Source: Streptomyces sp. NBC_01294 (lineage in GTDB: Bacteria > Actinomycetota > Actinomycetes > Streptomycetales > Streptomycetaceae). From it: a stretch of 64,000 nucleotides of DNA. A program made the translations under genes and the position numbers. The number at the start of each line of letters is the position of its first letter. The stretch's first letter is position 1. The notes under the pieces are model-generated. The model ran no database searches, had not been told where the DNA came from, and worked only from the letters and a program-made list of their open reading frames with translations. The stretch is from the NCBI RefSeq assembly GCF_035917235.1, contig NZ_CP108423.1, positions 2,545,001-2,609,000 of the forward strand. Reading direction: 5' to 3'. Shown piece by piece: positions 11,208 through 19,428 of this stretch.

Positions 11208-13298
11208 GTGACGCGCAGCGTGTATGTGACCGGTATCGAGCGGGGGGACGGCCGCCAGGTCGTCGAGCTGGGGATCATGGAGCTGCTGACCCGGCAGACG
11301 GGCCGGGTCGGCGTCTACCGTCCACTGCTCCACGACGCACCCGACCGCCTCTTCGACCTCCTCAGGGCCCGCTACCGGCTCGACCAGGACGCCTCGACGG
11401 CCTACGGCATGGAGTACCAGGAGGCCTCGTCGGTCCTCGCCGAGAAGGGCACCGACGAGCTGGTCTCCCGACTCGTCGACCGCTACCACCGGGTGGCCCG
11501 CGACTACGACGTCATGCTCGTCCTCGGCACCGACTACGCGGACACCAACCTCCCCGACGAGCTGGCGCTCAACGCGCGCCTCGCCAACGAGCTGGGCGCG
11601 GTCGTCGTCCCCGTGGTGGGCGGCACCAAGCACCCGGCCGAGGCCGTGGGCGCCGAGACCCGCAACGCGTACCGCGCCTACGGGAGCCTGGGCTGCCACG
11701 TGGTCGCGATGGTCGTCAACCGGGTGGCCGCGGAGGACCGTGACGCGATAGCCGAGCGACTGGCCGCCCGGCTCCCCGTGCCCTGCTACGTGCTGCCGGA
11801 CGACAAGTCGCTGGCCGCCCCGACCGTCGCCCAGATCACCCGGGCGCTCGGCGGCGAGGTGCTCCTCGGCGACGAGGCCGGGCTGGCGCGCGACGCCCTG
11901 GACTTCGTCTTCGGCGGCGCCATGCTGCCCAACTTCCTGAACGCCCTGACCCCCGGCTGCCTGGTCGTCACGCCGGGCGACCGCTCCGACCTGGTCATCG
12001 GCGCGCTCGCCGCGCACGCCTCGGGCACCCCGCCGATCGCCGGTGTGCTGCTCACCCTGAACGAGCGCCCGGGCAAGGACATCCTGACGCTGGCCTCCAA
12101 GCTGGCGCCCGGCACGCCCGTGGTGTCGGTGGCCGGCAACAGTTTCCCGACCGCCGGCGAACTGTTCTCGCTGCAGGGCCGGTTGAACTCCGCGACCCCG
12201 CGCAAGCTGGAAACGGCGCTCGGCCTGTTCGAGCGGCACGTGGACACCGGCGAGCTGCGCGGACTGCTGTCGGTGGCCCGCTCGGATCGCGTCACCCCGA
12301 TGATGTTCGAGCACGAGCTGCTGGAGCGGGCCCGCTCGGAGCGCCGCCGCGTCGTCCTGCCCGAGGGCACCGAGGAGCGCGTGCTGCGCGCCGCGGACGT
12401 GGTGCTGCGCCGGGGGGTCTGCGACCTGACCCTGCTGGGCGAGGAGCAGGCGATCCTGAAGAAGGCCGGCGACCTCGGCATCGACCTCTCGGGCGCGCAG
12501 CTCATCGACCCGGCGACCTCCCCCCTGCGGGAAGGTTTCTCCGAGTACTACGCCCAGGTCCGCGCACACAAGGGCATGACCGTCGAGCTGGCCAACGACG
12601 TGGTCACCGACGTCAATTACTTCGGCACGCTGATGGTCCAGCGGGGCCTGGCCGACGGCATGGTCTCCGGCGCGGTGCACTCCACCGCGGCGACGATCCG
12701 CCCGGCCTTCGAGATCATCAAGACCAAGCCGGAGGCGTCCATCGTCTCCTCGGTCTTCTTCATGTGCCTGGCCGACCGGGTCCTGGTCTACGGCGACTGC
12801 GCCGTCAACCCGGACCCGGGCGCCGAGCAGCTCGCCGACATCGCCGTACAGTCGGCCGCCACCGCCGCCGCCTTCGGCGTCGAGCCCCGGATCGCCATGC
12901 TCTCGTACTCGACCGGCACCTCCGGCTCGGGCGCCGACGTGGACAAGGTCCGCAAGGCCACCGAGATCGTCCGCGAGCAGCGCCCCGACCTGCGGATCGA
13001 GGGTCCGATCCAGTACGACGCGGCCGTGGAGCCCTCGGTCGCCGCGACCAAGCTGCCCGGGTCCGAGGTGGCCGGCCGCGCGACGGTGCTGATCTTCCCC
13101 GACCTCAACACCGGCAACAACACGTACAAGGCCGTGCAGCGTTCGGCGGGCGCGGTCGCGGTCGGACCGGTGCTCCAGGGGCTGCGCAAGCCGGTCAACG
13201 ACCTCTCGCGCGGTGCGCTCGTCCAGGACATCGTCACCACCGTGGCCATCACCGCGATCCAGGCGCAGGGCGCGCCGGCGCCCACCGCCACCGCCTGA
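11208..13298 (+). CDS. pta: Phosphate acetyltransferase
   Basis: Pta interconverts acetyl-CoA plus phosphate and acetyl phosphate plus CoA, and with AckA forms the acetate overflow/assimilation couple. The 696-residue protein is the long two-domain form. The N-terminal ~350 residues are a P-loop-like/DRTGG regulatory region beginning TRSVYVTGIERGDGRQ, and the C-terminal half is the catalytic PTA domain with RRVVLPEGTEERVL, SYSTGTSGSGADVDKV and FPDLNTGNNTYKAVQRS. I chose GTG 11208, which has GGAG seven bases upstream, over ATG 11190, which lacks a ribosome site. ackA follows 47 bp later on the same strand. Confidence 0.96.
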   Translation: MTRSVYVTGIERGDGRQVVELGIMELLTRQTGRVGVYRPLLHDAPDRLFDLLRARYRLDQDASTAYGMEYQEASSVLAEKGTDELVSRLVDRYHRVARDYDVMLVLGTDYADTNLPDELALNARLANELGAVVVPVVGGTKHPAEAVGAETRNAYRAYGSLGCHVVAMVVNRVAAEDRDAIAERLAARLPVPCYVLPDDKSLAAPTVAQITRALGGEVLLGDEAGLARDALDFVFGGAMLPNFLNALTPGCLVVTPGDRSDLVIGALAAHASGTPPIAGVLLTLNERPGKDILTLASKLAPGTPVVSVAGNSFPTAGELFSLQGRLNSATPRKLETALGLFERHVDTGELRGLLSVARSDRVTPMMFEHELLERARSERRRVVLPEGTEERVLRAADVVLRRGVCDLTLLGEEQAILKKAGDLGIDLSGAQLIDPATSPLREGFSEYYAQVRAHKGMTVELANDVVTDVNYFGTLMVQRGLADGMVSGAVHSTAATIRPAFEIIKTKPEASIVSSVFFMCLADRVLVYGDCAVNPDPGAEQLADIAVQSAATAAAFGVEPRIAMLSYSTGTSGSGADVDKVRKATEIVREQRPDLRIEGPIQYDAAVEPSVAATKLPGSEVAGRATVLIFPDLNTGNNTYKAVQRSAGAVAVGPVLQGLRKPVNDLSRGALVQDIVTTVAITAIQAQGAPAPTATA

Positions 13299-13345
13299 TC
13301 CCTCCCCGTCCCTCCCACCGCCCGCGACAAGGAAAGACCCTCATC

Positions 13346-14560
13346 GTGACCGCATCGCGCGTACTCGTCCTCAACTCCGGCTCCTCGTCGGTCAAGTACC
13401 AGCTCCTCGACATGGCGGACCGGTCCCGCCTCGCCGTCGGCCTCGTGGAGCGCATCGGCGAGGAGACCTCCCGGCTGGTGCACGAGCCGCTCACCGGTCC
13501 CGGCGCCGCGGGCGGCAAGCGCGAGCAGCTCGGCCCGATCGCGGACCACGAGAACGCCCTGAAGGCCGTGGCCGCGGAGCTCGCCGCCGACGGGATGGGC
13601 CTGGACTCCCCCGAACTGGCCGCGGTGGGGCACCGGGTGGTGCACGGCGGGACGAGGTTCACCCAGCCGACCGTGATCGACGACGAGGTGCTGGCGGAGA
13701 TCCGCAGCCTCATCCCCCTGGCTCCGCTGCACAACCCGGCGAACGTGACGGGCATCGAGGTGGCGCGCTCGCTGCGCGCGGACCTCCCGCAGGTCGCGGT
13801 CTTCGACACCGCCTTCCACTCGACGATGCCGGAGCACGTGGCGCGGTACGCGATCGACGCCGCGACCGCCGACGCGTACTCCATCCGGCGGTACGGCTTC
13901 CACGGCACCTCCCACGCCTACGTCTCCCGGGCGACGGCCGGGCTGCTGGGCAGGCCGGTGGAGGACGTGAACGTGATCGTCCTGCACCTGGGCAACGGCG
14001 CCTCCGCTTCGGCCGTCCGCGGCGGCGTGTGTGTGGAGACCTCCATGGGCCTGACCCCGCTGGAAGGGCTGATCATGGGGACCCGGTCGGGCGACCTCGA
14101 CCCGGCGGTCGTCTTCCACCTGGCCCGGGTGGGCGGCTTCTCGGTGGATGAGATCGATTCGCTCCTGAACAAGAAGAGCGGTCTGCTGGGCATGTGCGGC
14201 GACAACGACATGCGCGAGGTGATGCGGCGGGCGGGCGAGGGCGACGAGGCCGCGAGCCTCGCCTTCGCCGCGTACGTCCACCGTCTGAAGAAGTACATCG
14301 GTGCCTACTCGGCCGTGCTGGGGCGGGTGGACGCGGTGGCGTTCACGGCCGGGGTCGGCGAGAACGCCCACCAGGTCCGCGAAGCCGCGCTGGACGGCCT
14401 GGCCGGGCTGGGCCTGGTACTGGATCTCGACGCCAATGCGGCGCGCTCCCCGCAGCCCCGGCTGGTTTCGGCGGACGATGCCCGGGTGGCCGTGGCGGTG
14501 GTCCCGACGGATGAGGAACTGGAGATCGCCACCCAGGCGTACGCGCTGGTTACCGGGTAG
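13346..14560 (+). CDS. ackA: Acetate kinase
   Basis: AckA makes ATP and acetate from acetyl phosphate, or the reverse during acetate assimilation. The 404-residue ASKHA-fold protein carries the N-terminal phosphate loop LNSGSSSVK (residues 9-17), catalytic D154 in VFDTAFHSTMP, the GFHGTSH motif at 184-190 with H186, VLHLGNGAS and the C-terminal GVGENA. The GTG at 13346 is preceded by AAGGAAAG. It is very probably cotranscribed with pta and sits 62 bp before pyk. Confidence 0.96.
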   Translation: MTASRVLVLNSGSSSVKYQLLDMADRSRLAVGLVERIGEETSRLVHEPLTGPGAAGGKREQLGPIADHENALKAVAAELAADGMGLDSPELAAVGHRVVHGGTRFTQPTVIDDEVLAEIRSLIPLAPLHNPANVTGIEVARSLRADLPQVAVFDTAFHSTMPEHVARYAIDAATADAYSIRRYGFHGTSHAYVSRATAGLLGRPVEDVNVIVLHLGNGASASAVRGGVCVETSMGLTPLEGLIMGTRSGDLDPAVVFHLARVGGFSVDEIDSLLNKKSGLLGMCGDNDMREVMRRAGEGDEAASLAFAAYVHRLKKYIGAYSAVLGRVDAVAFTAGVGENAHQVREAALDGLAGLGLVLDLDANAARSPQPRLVSADDARVAVAVVPTDEELEIATQAYALVTG

Positions 14561-14622
14561 TCACTTGGACTTTCCACCAGCCGGAATATTCCGCTACGAA
14601 ACAAACCGATAGGATCCGCTCC

Positions 14623-16053
14623 ATGCGCCGTTCCAAAATCGTCTGCACGCTGGGCCCCGCCGTCGACTCGTATGAGCAGCTGAAGGCTCTCATCGAGGCA
14701 GGTATGAACGTGGCCCGATTCAACTTCAGCCACGGATCCCAGGCAGAACACCAGGAGCGGTACGACCGCGTCCGGCAGGTCTCCGAGGACACCGGGCGCG
14801 CCGTCGGCGTCCTGGCCGACCTCCAGGGTCCGAAGATCCGCCTGGAGACCTTCGCCGAGGGTCCCGTCGAGCTGGTGCGCGGTGACGAGTTCACCATCAC
14901 CACCGAGGACGTCCCGGGCGACAAGTCCATCTGCGGCACCACCTACAAGGGCCTCCCGGGTGACGTCACCAAGGGCGACCAGGTCCTGATCAACGACGGC
15001 AACGTCGAGCTCCGGGTGACGGAGGTCGAGGGCCCGCGGGTCAGGACCATCGTCATCGAGGGCGGTGTCATCTCGGACCACAAGGGCATCAACCTGCCGG
15101 GTGCCGCCGTGAACGTCCCCGCCCTGTCGGAGAAGGACGTCGACGACCTCCGCTTCGCCCTGCGGATGGGCTGCGACATGGTCGCCCTGTCCTTCGTCCG
15201 CGACGCCAACGACGTCAAGGACGTCCACAAGGTGATGGACGAGGAGGGCCGCCGGGTCCCCGTCATCGCCAAGGTCGAGAAGCCGCAGGCCGTCGAGAAC
15301 ATGGCAGCCGTGGTCGACGCCTTCGACGCGGTCATGGTGGCCCGTGGTGACCTGGCCGTCGAGTACCCGCTCGAGAAGGTCCCGATGGTCCAGAAGCGGC
15401 TCATCGAGATGTGCCGCCGCAACGCCAAGCCGGTGATCGTCGCGACCCAGATGATGGAGTCGATGATCACCAACTCCCGCCCGACGCGCGCGGAGGCGTC
15501 CGACGTCGCCAACGCGATCCTCGACGGCGCGGACGCGGTCATGCTGTCGGCCGAGTCCTCGGTCGGCGCCTACCCGATCGAGACCGTCAAGACGATGTCG
15601 AAGATCGTCACGGCGGCCGAGGAGGAGCTCCTCTCCAAGGGCCTGCAGCCGCTGGTCCCGGGAAAGAAGCCCCGTACCCAGGGCGGCTCTGTCGCCCGCG
15701 CGGCGTGCGAGATCGCGGACTTCCTCGACGGCAAGGCGCTCATCGCCTTCACCCAGTCCGGTGACACGGCCCGCCGGCTGTCGCGCTACCGCGTGACCCA
15801 GCCGATCCTGGCCTTCACCACCGACGTCAACACCCGCAACCAGCTCACGCTGAGCTGGGGCGTCGACTCCTACATCGTCCCGCACGTGGACACCACCGAC
15901 GCGATGGTCGACCTGGTGGACGGCGAGCTGCTCAAGCTGGGCCGCTACAACGACGGCGACACCATGATCATCACCGCCGGCTCGCCCCCCGGCGTCCCCG
16001 GCACCACCAACATGGTCCGGGTCCACCACCTGGGCGGCGGCACGGGCGCCTGA
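14623..16053 (+). CDS. pyk: Pyruvate kinase
   Basis: Pyruvate kinase converts phosphoenolpyruvate and ADP to pyruvate and ATP, the last step of glycolysis. The 476-residue protein has the typical start RRSKIVCTLGPAVDS, catalytic K217 in IAKVEKPQA, metal ligands around MVARGDLAVEYP (D243) and the ATQMMESMI segment. A C-terminal allosteric domain begins near residue 345. The gene follows pta-ackA on the same strand, so flux from phosphoenolpyruvate to acetate is encoded in one run. A very strong 20-bp hairpin terminator follows. Confidence 0.97.
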   Translation: MRRSKIVCTLGPAVDSYEQLKALIEAGMNVARFNFSHGSQAEHQERYDRVRQVSEDTGRAVGVLADLQGPKIRLETFAEGPVELVRGDEFTITTEDVPGDKSICGTTYKGLPGDVTKGDQVLINDGNVELRVTEVEGPRVRTIVIEGGVISDHKGINLPGAAVNVPALSEKDVDDLRFALRMGCDMVALSFVRDANDVKDVHKVMDEEGRRVPVIAKVEKPQAVENMAAVVDAFDAVMVARGDLAVEYPLEKVPMVQKRLIEMCRRNAKPVIVATQMMESMITNSRPTRAEASDVANAILDGADAVMLSAESSVGAYPIETVKTMSKIVTAAEEELLSKGLQPLVPGKKPRTQGGSVARAACEIADFLDGKALIAFTQSGDTARRLSRYRVTQPILAFTTDVNTRNQLTLSWGVDSYIVPHVDTTDAMVDLVDGELLKLGRYNDGDTMIITAGSPPGVPGTTNMVRVHHLGGGTGA

Positions 16054-16086
16054 CCCCGCCGCACCGCACGACTCTGCCGCACAGAG

Positions 16087-16130
16087 GCCGAGGGCGGCAC
16101 CCCGCAGTGATGCGGGGTGCCGCCCTCGGC
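16087..16130 (+). terminator. Strong terminator downstream of pyk
   Basis: A perfect 20-bp inverted repeat (16087-16106 and 16111-16130) with a GTGA loop begins 34 bases after the pyk stop. It lies between convergent transcription units, so it probably serves both. Like most Streptomyces terminators it lacks a long U-tract. Confidence 0.9.
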
Positions 16131-16155
16131 GTGTTCACACGAGCGTCGCGCCGGA

Positions 16156-17421
16156 CTACTCCGGCGGACCTATGTAGTTCTTCAGGCCCGGGACCGTCAG
16201 GGTGCCGCCGAACTGGCCGGCCTGGACGACCTTCACGTCCGTGAAGAACGCGAACGGGACGTTCAGGGGCGGCGGGCTGTTCGGGGTGAACTCGATCGGG
16301 ATCAGACCGAACAGGTTTCCCTTCAGGCTCTCGGTGTACATCGTCACCGTGCCGCCGCGGATCTTGGACGTGGAGCCGGGGCGGGACTTCAGGTGGGCGA
16401 CGTGACCCGACTTGCCGACCGTCTGGTACAGGTCCTTGATGTCCAGCGAGTCCGCCGTGAACTTCAGAACCTTCTTGGTCTTGCCACTGCCCGTCTTCAC
16501 CTCGACGATGCCGTGGTAGTCCAGGCCGTAGAGCGTCAGCAGCGAGCTGTCGAGGTACCAGGGCTCGTCCGGCAGGAGCGGGATGCCCTTCTCCAGCTCG
16601 GCGTCGGCCAGTGCCTGGGCGTCGTAGGTCGGGCAGGGGAAAGGTTCCTTCCCGTCCGGGTCCTTCGTCGCCTCGGTCTCGTCCTTGTCCTCGTCCTCGG
16701 ACTTGTCCTCGTCCTTGTCCTCGGTCGCCTCGCCCGTCTCGTCCTTCGGCTTGTCCTCGGTCTTCTTGACCTCGTCGGACAGCTCCGAGACTTCGGCTCC
16801 GGCCCGCTTCGCCGCGTCGCGGATGGCGTCCGCAACCGGGTCCGGGGTCGGTGTGGCCGTGGTGGACGGCGTGGGCGTCGGGGTCGGGGTCGCGTTCCGG
16901 TCCTTGAGCGGCCGGCTGAGCTCGTCGACGAGGTCCTTGAGCGCGTCACCGACGCCCAGCGGATCCAGCGGGTTCGGGGTCTTGGCCGGCGACGGCGTGG
17001 CGGCCGGGGCCGTCTCGTTCGTCGTCGGGGGCTTGGTCGCCTCCGGAGAAGCGGTCGGCTTCGGCTTCTGCTTCGCGGACGCGGACGGTGAGGGCGTCGC
17101 GCTGGGCGACGTACTCGGCGAAGGCGTGGTCGAAGGCGTCGGGGACGGGGACTTCGACTCGGTCTCCGCGGGTTCGTCGGACCGTGTCACACACGGCCCC
17201 GGCGCGAAGGGGATCTCCTTGTCGTCGGCCACGGCCAGCTTCGGCGCCATGCCCATCCCGACGAACACGGCCGTCGGCATCGCCGCCAGCGCCATCGTCT
17301 TGCCGACGGGTATCTGGATCTTGTTCAGCAGCGACTTTCGCGGCGCCGCGTGCCGCGGCCCCTTCACTACACGGGACTCTGCGCCTGGGGCCACGCCCCG
17401 CTGCGTCTCGTCACCCCGCAC
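16156..17421 (-). CDS. Exported low-complexity protein, last gene of the DUF6230/DUF6114 unit
   Basis: A 421-residue protein of unknown function. A basic N-terminus is followed by a hydrophobic stretch (KTMALAAMPTAVFVGMGM) ending near APKLAVA, a likely signal peptide. Next come ~90 residues rich in Ser/Pro/Thr, a segment around LGVGDALKDLVDELSRPL, a second Thr/Pro stretch, and a highly charged TEDKDEDKSEDEDKD tract. The folded C-terminal ~150 residues (from about EPFPCPTYDAQ) resemble the beta-rich style of the DUF6230 protein upstream. The GTG at 17421 follows GGAGGAAC; ATG 17436 is an alternative. Its start lies inside the end of the preceding gene. It looks like a wall-spanning stalk carrying a surface domain. 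Confidence 0.7.
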   Translation of the reverse strand: MRGDETQRGVAPGAESRVVKGPRHAAPRKSLLNKIQIPVGKTMALAAMPTAVFVGMGMAPKLAVADDKEIPFAPGPCVTRSDEPAETESKSPSPTPSTTPSPSTSPSATPSPSASAKQKPKPTASPEATKPPTTNETAPAATPSPAKTPNPLDPLGVGDALKDLVDELSRPLKDRNATPTPTPTPSTTATPTPDPVADAIRDAAKRAGAEVSELSDEVKKTEDKPKDETGEATEDKDEDKSEDEDKDETEATKDPDGKEPFPCPTYDAQALADAELEKGIPLLPDEPWYLDSSLLTLYGLDYHGIVEVKTGSGKTKKVLKFTADSLDIKDLYQTVGKSGHVAHLKSRPGSTSKIRGGTVTMYTESLKGNLFGLIPIEFTPNSPPPLNVPFAFFTDVKVVQAGQFGGTLTVPGLKNYIGPPE

Positions 17422-18016
17422 TGTTCCTCCCGCCATCGGCGTGGGCAGTCGTCTCGCTCGCGTGTGCCGTCTCCGTCCCACGGGGACCCGGGATGCCCGG
17501 GATGCCCTGGGTGTCCTGAATGCCCGCCGGCTCCTCCGCCTTATCCAGGCCGACCGCGGCCGGCTGCCGGAGCGCCGGCTGCTGTTCCTCCGGCTCCTCG
17601 TCCGCCGGCTGCCCCGGAGCCCAGGCCAGCGCGAGAGCGCCGCCGACCATGGAGAGGGTGAAGCCGACGAAGAAGCCGCCGAGGTTGGACACCGGAATCG
17701 AGACGAGGGCCAGCAGGATCGCGGCCACGCCGGCGAAGACGCGGATGGTTTCCTGGAACCAGAGGGCCAGGCCCAGCGTGATCAGCAGTACACCGATGAT
17801 CAGTGCGCCCGCGCCGCCCGTGGTGGCCATCGCGAGACTGACGTTGCCCAGCCGGAGGTCCGCGTACGGGAAGTACGCGATCGGGAGGCCACCGAGGAGT
17901 GTGAACAGACCGGCCCAGAAGGGACGGTGACCGCGCCAGGCATGGAAGCGGTAGTACACCACGGTGGGCCAGGCGTCGTTTTCAGCGCGAACGTAAACCG
18001 GGGCCTGGGGGTTCAT
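17411..18016 (-). CDS. DUF6114 membrane protein
   Basis: A 201-residue integral membrane protein. Four hydrophobic segments are visible: FWAGLFTLLGGLPIAYF, ATTGGAGALIIGVLLITLG, IRVFAGVAAILLALVSIPV and LGGFFVGFTLSMVGGAL. They are followed by a ~55-residue Glu/Gln/Pro-rich cytoplasmic or periplasmic tail. The ATG at 18016 is preceded by GGGAG about ten bases upstream. Assignment to the DUF6114 family is from memory of its usual pairing with DUF6230. It overlaps the next gene by about 11 bp and lies 107 bp after the DUF6230 gene, so it probably forms the membrane part of a three-gene module. Confidence 0.8.
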   Translation of the reverse strand: MNPQAPVYVRAENDAWPTVVYYRFHAWRGHRPFWAGLFTLLGGLPIAYFPYADLRLGNVSLAMATTGGAGALIIGVLLITLGLALWFQETIRVFAGVAAILLALVSIPVSNLGGFFVGFTLSMVGGALALAWAPGQPADEEPEEQQPALRQPAAVGLDKAEEPAGIQDTQGIPGIPGPRGTETAHASETTAHADGGRNSAG

Positions 18017-18123
18017 GGACAACAGCTCCCTGGAAACGGTGGTACGGAGAACTCTGTGGAGCCCGGACGGGCGGGAGGCGACGGCTGCCGCCACCCGCCC
18101 TTCCGGTCATTCACCGGGACGTA

Positions 18124-18768
18124 TCAGTCCTTGACGTCCTGGTAGCACGGCTGGTCGCCGCCCATCAGGCGCAGCTTCAGGTTGGGCAGCTTGAAGGTGC
18201 CCGCCGTGGTGGCCCACGCCTTCTGCTTGACGTTCGTCAGAACGGCCCGGTCGGCGCGCTGCGAGAACGCGTACGGGCTGGCGACCGTGCCGGCCTGCGG
18301 CTTGGTCTTGTGGCTCGGGTCGCCGACCGCAACGCCGATGTCCAGGTTGGTGAACTCGGCGTCCGTGTCGAGCTCGGCAACATCCAGGTAGATGTTGGTC
18401 GCCACGGCCGGGGTGCCCTTGTGACCGGTCTTCAGCTGGAGCGTGATGGGGCCCAGCGGAGTCGGGGTGACCAGGGACTGGCACATGTTGGTGATCTTGG
18501 CGTTGCTGAACCCGGAAATGGTGACCGGGTGCTGGACCGCCTTGCCGGTCTTGAGGTCGTGCCCCTCGGCGATACCGCCGTACTGGATGAGGTTTTCACC
18601 GTCGAGCTTGTCGGCCGAGACCTTGAAGTCCTGGCCGGAGACGCTGAACGACGCCGCGAGAGCGCCCTGCGCCAGACCCACACCGACCGCGGCCGTGGCC
18701 GCGATGCTCGGCACCATGACGAGCGCGAAGCGCTTCCATCTGGTCCCGCCACGAACCTGAGAACTCAT
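18124..18768 (-). CDS. DUF6230 secreted protein
   Basis: A 214-residue protein with a basic start (RGGTRWKRF), a hydrophobic core (ALVMVPSIAATAAVGVGLAQGALA) and a likely signal peptidase site after ALA. The mature part is beta-rich and has two cysteines, one in ITNMCQSL and one near the end in GGDQPCYQDV, which may form a disulfide. It is placed in the DUF6230 family by memory; some relatives carry an unreliable 'cholesterol esterase' label and no catalytic triad is evident. An AGGAGGAAC ribosome site makes the ATG at 18768 secure. It heads the unit with the DUF6114 and low-complexity exported genes. Confidence 0.82.
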   Translation of the reverse strand: MSSQVRGGTRWKRFALVMVPSIAATAAVGVGLAQGALAASFSVSGQDFKVSADKLDGENLIQYGGIAEGHDLKTGKAVQHPVTISGFSNAKITNMCQSLVTPTPLGPITLQLKTGHKGTPAVATNIYLDVAELDTDAEFTNLDIGVAVGDPSHKTKPQAGTVASPYAFSQRADRAVLTNVKQKAWATTAGTFKLPNLKLRLMGGDQPCYQDVKD

Positions 18769-19114
18769 TTCGTTCCTCCTTCTCGGACGTACATCTCCGG
18801 TCCGGGCCGTGCCCGTCCTGGGATGGGAGAAGTGCTACGTCCTCGGGAAGAAGCGCAGGCGGCCGGGCCGCAGCTGTGCCACGTCCGAAACACCGGCGAT
18901 CACCCCCGAGCGACAACCACTGGGCCACGCGTTCGCGCAACCTGGAGGACAGGCCCCGCCGGTGCGGCAGAGACCCCCCTGTCCCACGGCCGGTGCCACT
19001 GCCACCGGCCGGCTCGGTGGGGACCCTTCACCGCGGCTCCGAGTGAGCGGCTCTGCGGGAAGGACCGAGCGTCGCCGATCGTGGTCCATTCCCGGCCGGG
19101 GCACAAGGGGGTTC

Positions 19115-19130
19115 GTTACTGGCGGGTAAC
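19115..19130. promoter_or_regulatory. Palindrome GTTAC-N6-GTAAC upstream of DUF6230 unit
   Basis: GTTAC (19115-19119) and GTAAC (19126-19130) form a 5-bp inverted repeat with a six-base centre. Together with the related palindrome at 19245-19257 it lies in the probable control region of the DUF6230-DUF6114 unit. The protein that binds it is unknown; TetR-type repressors use sites of this form. Confidence 0.45.
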
Positions 19131-19244
19131 GGCCAGATAACCTGAGTACGACCCCCCGCCGTCGGGCAGCAACACAGGGTGTCACCTACGGCCACGACAG
19201 AACGGTGAAATGGTGAACACACCGGACAGTTCACGGGGTTCGAT

Positions 19245-19257
19245 TTACTGCGAGTAA
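19245..19257. promoter_or_regulatory. Palindrome TTACT-GCG-AGTAA
   Basis: A perfect 5-bp inverted repeat with a 3-base centre, related in sequence to the site 130 bp to its left. It directly abuts the outer stem of the terminator hairpin at 19258. Confidence 0.45.
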
Positions 19258-19299
19258 CAGCAGCCGCGATTGCCAAGTTTTGGCAAAGCGCGGCTGCTG
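19258..19299. terminator. Two-part hairpin terminator after the thioredoxin-TPR gene
   Basis: An 11-bp outer stem (CAGCAGCCGCG at 19258 with its complement at 19289-19299) encloses a 7-bp inner stem (TTGCCAA / TTGGCAA). A T-rich run follows on the plus side. It lies about 130 bp beyond the stop of the minus-strand thioredoxin-TPR gene and upstream of the DUF6230 promoter region. Confidence 0.75.
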
Positions 19300-19428
19300 T
19301 TTATCTCCGTGTCAACAAATCGCCGGTGGCCCGCCGACGGCCGGGAGGCTCCCCGGGGCCCGCGCGGCGGGGCCCGCAGGCGGCTCGAAGCCGGTTCCGA
19401 GCCGGTTCGAAGTCGGTTCGAAGCCGGC

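Larger units (their letters stand above)
18769..19428. other. 660-bp intergenic region with regulatory repeats
   Basis: I find no convincing gene here. The right-hand end holds the terminator of the thioredoxin-TPR gene. The remaining ~490 bp should contain the promoter of the leftward DUF6230 unit, including two related palindromes at 19115-19130 and 19245-19257. The right edge, 19370-19430, has a short direct repetition of a GGTTCGAAGCCGG-like motif adjoining the next gene's stop. Confidence 0.6.

Noticed and set aside
18809..19129. Open frames on both strands in the 18.8-19.2 kb gap as small genes
   Set aside because: They are Arg/Pro-rich, lack ribosome sites and overlap each other on opposite strands; a regulatory spacer is more likely.
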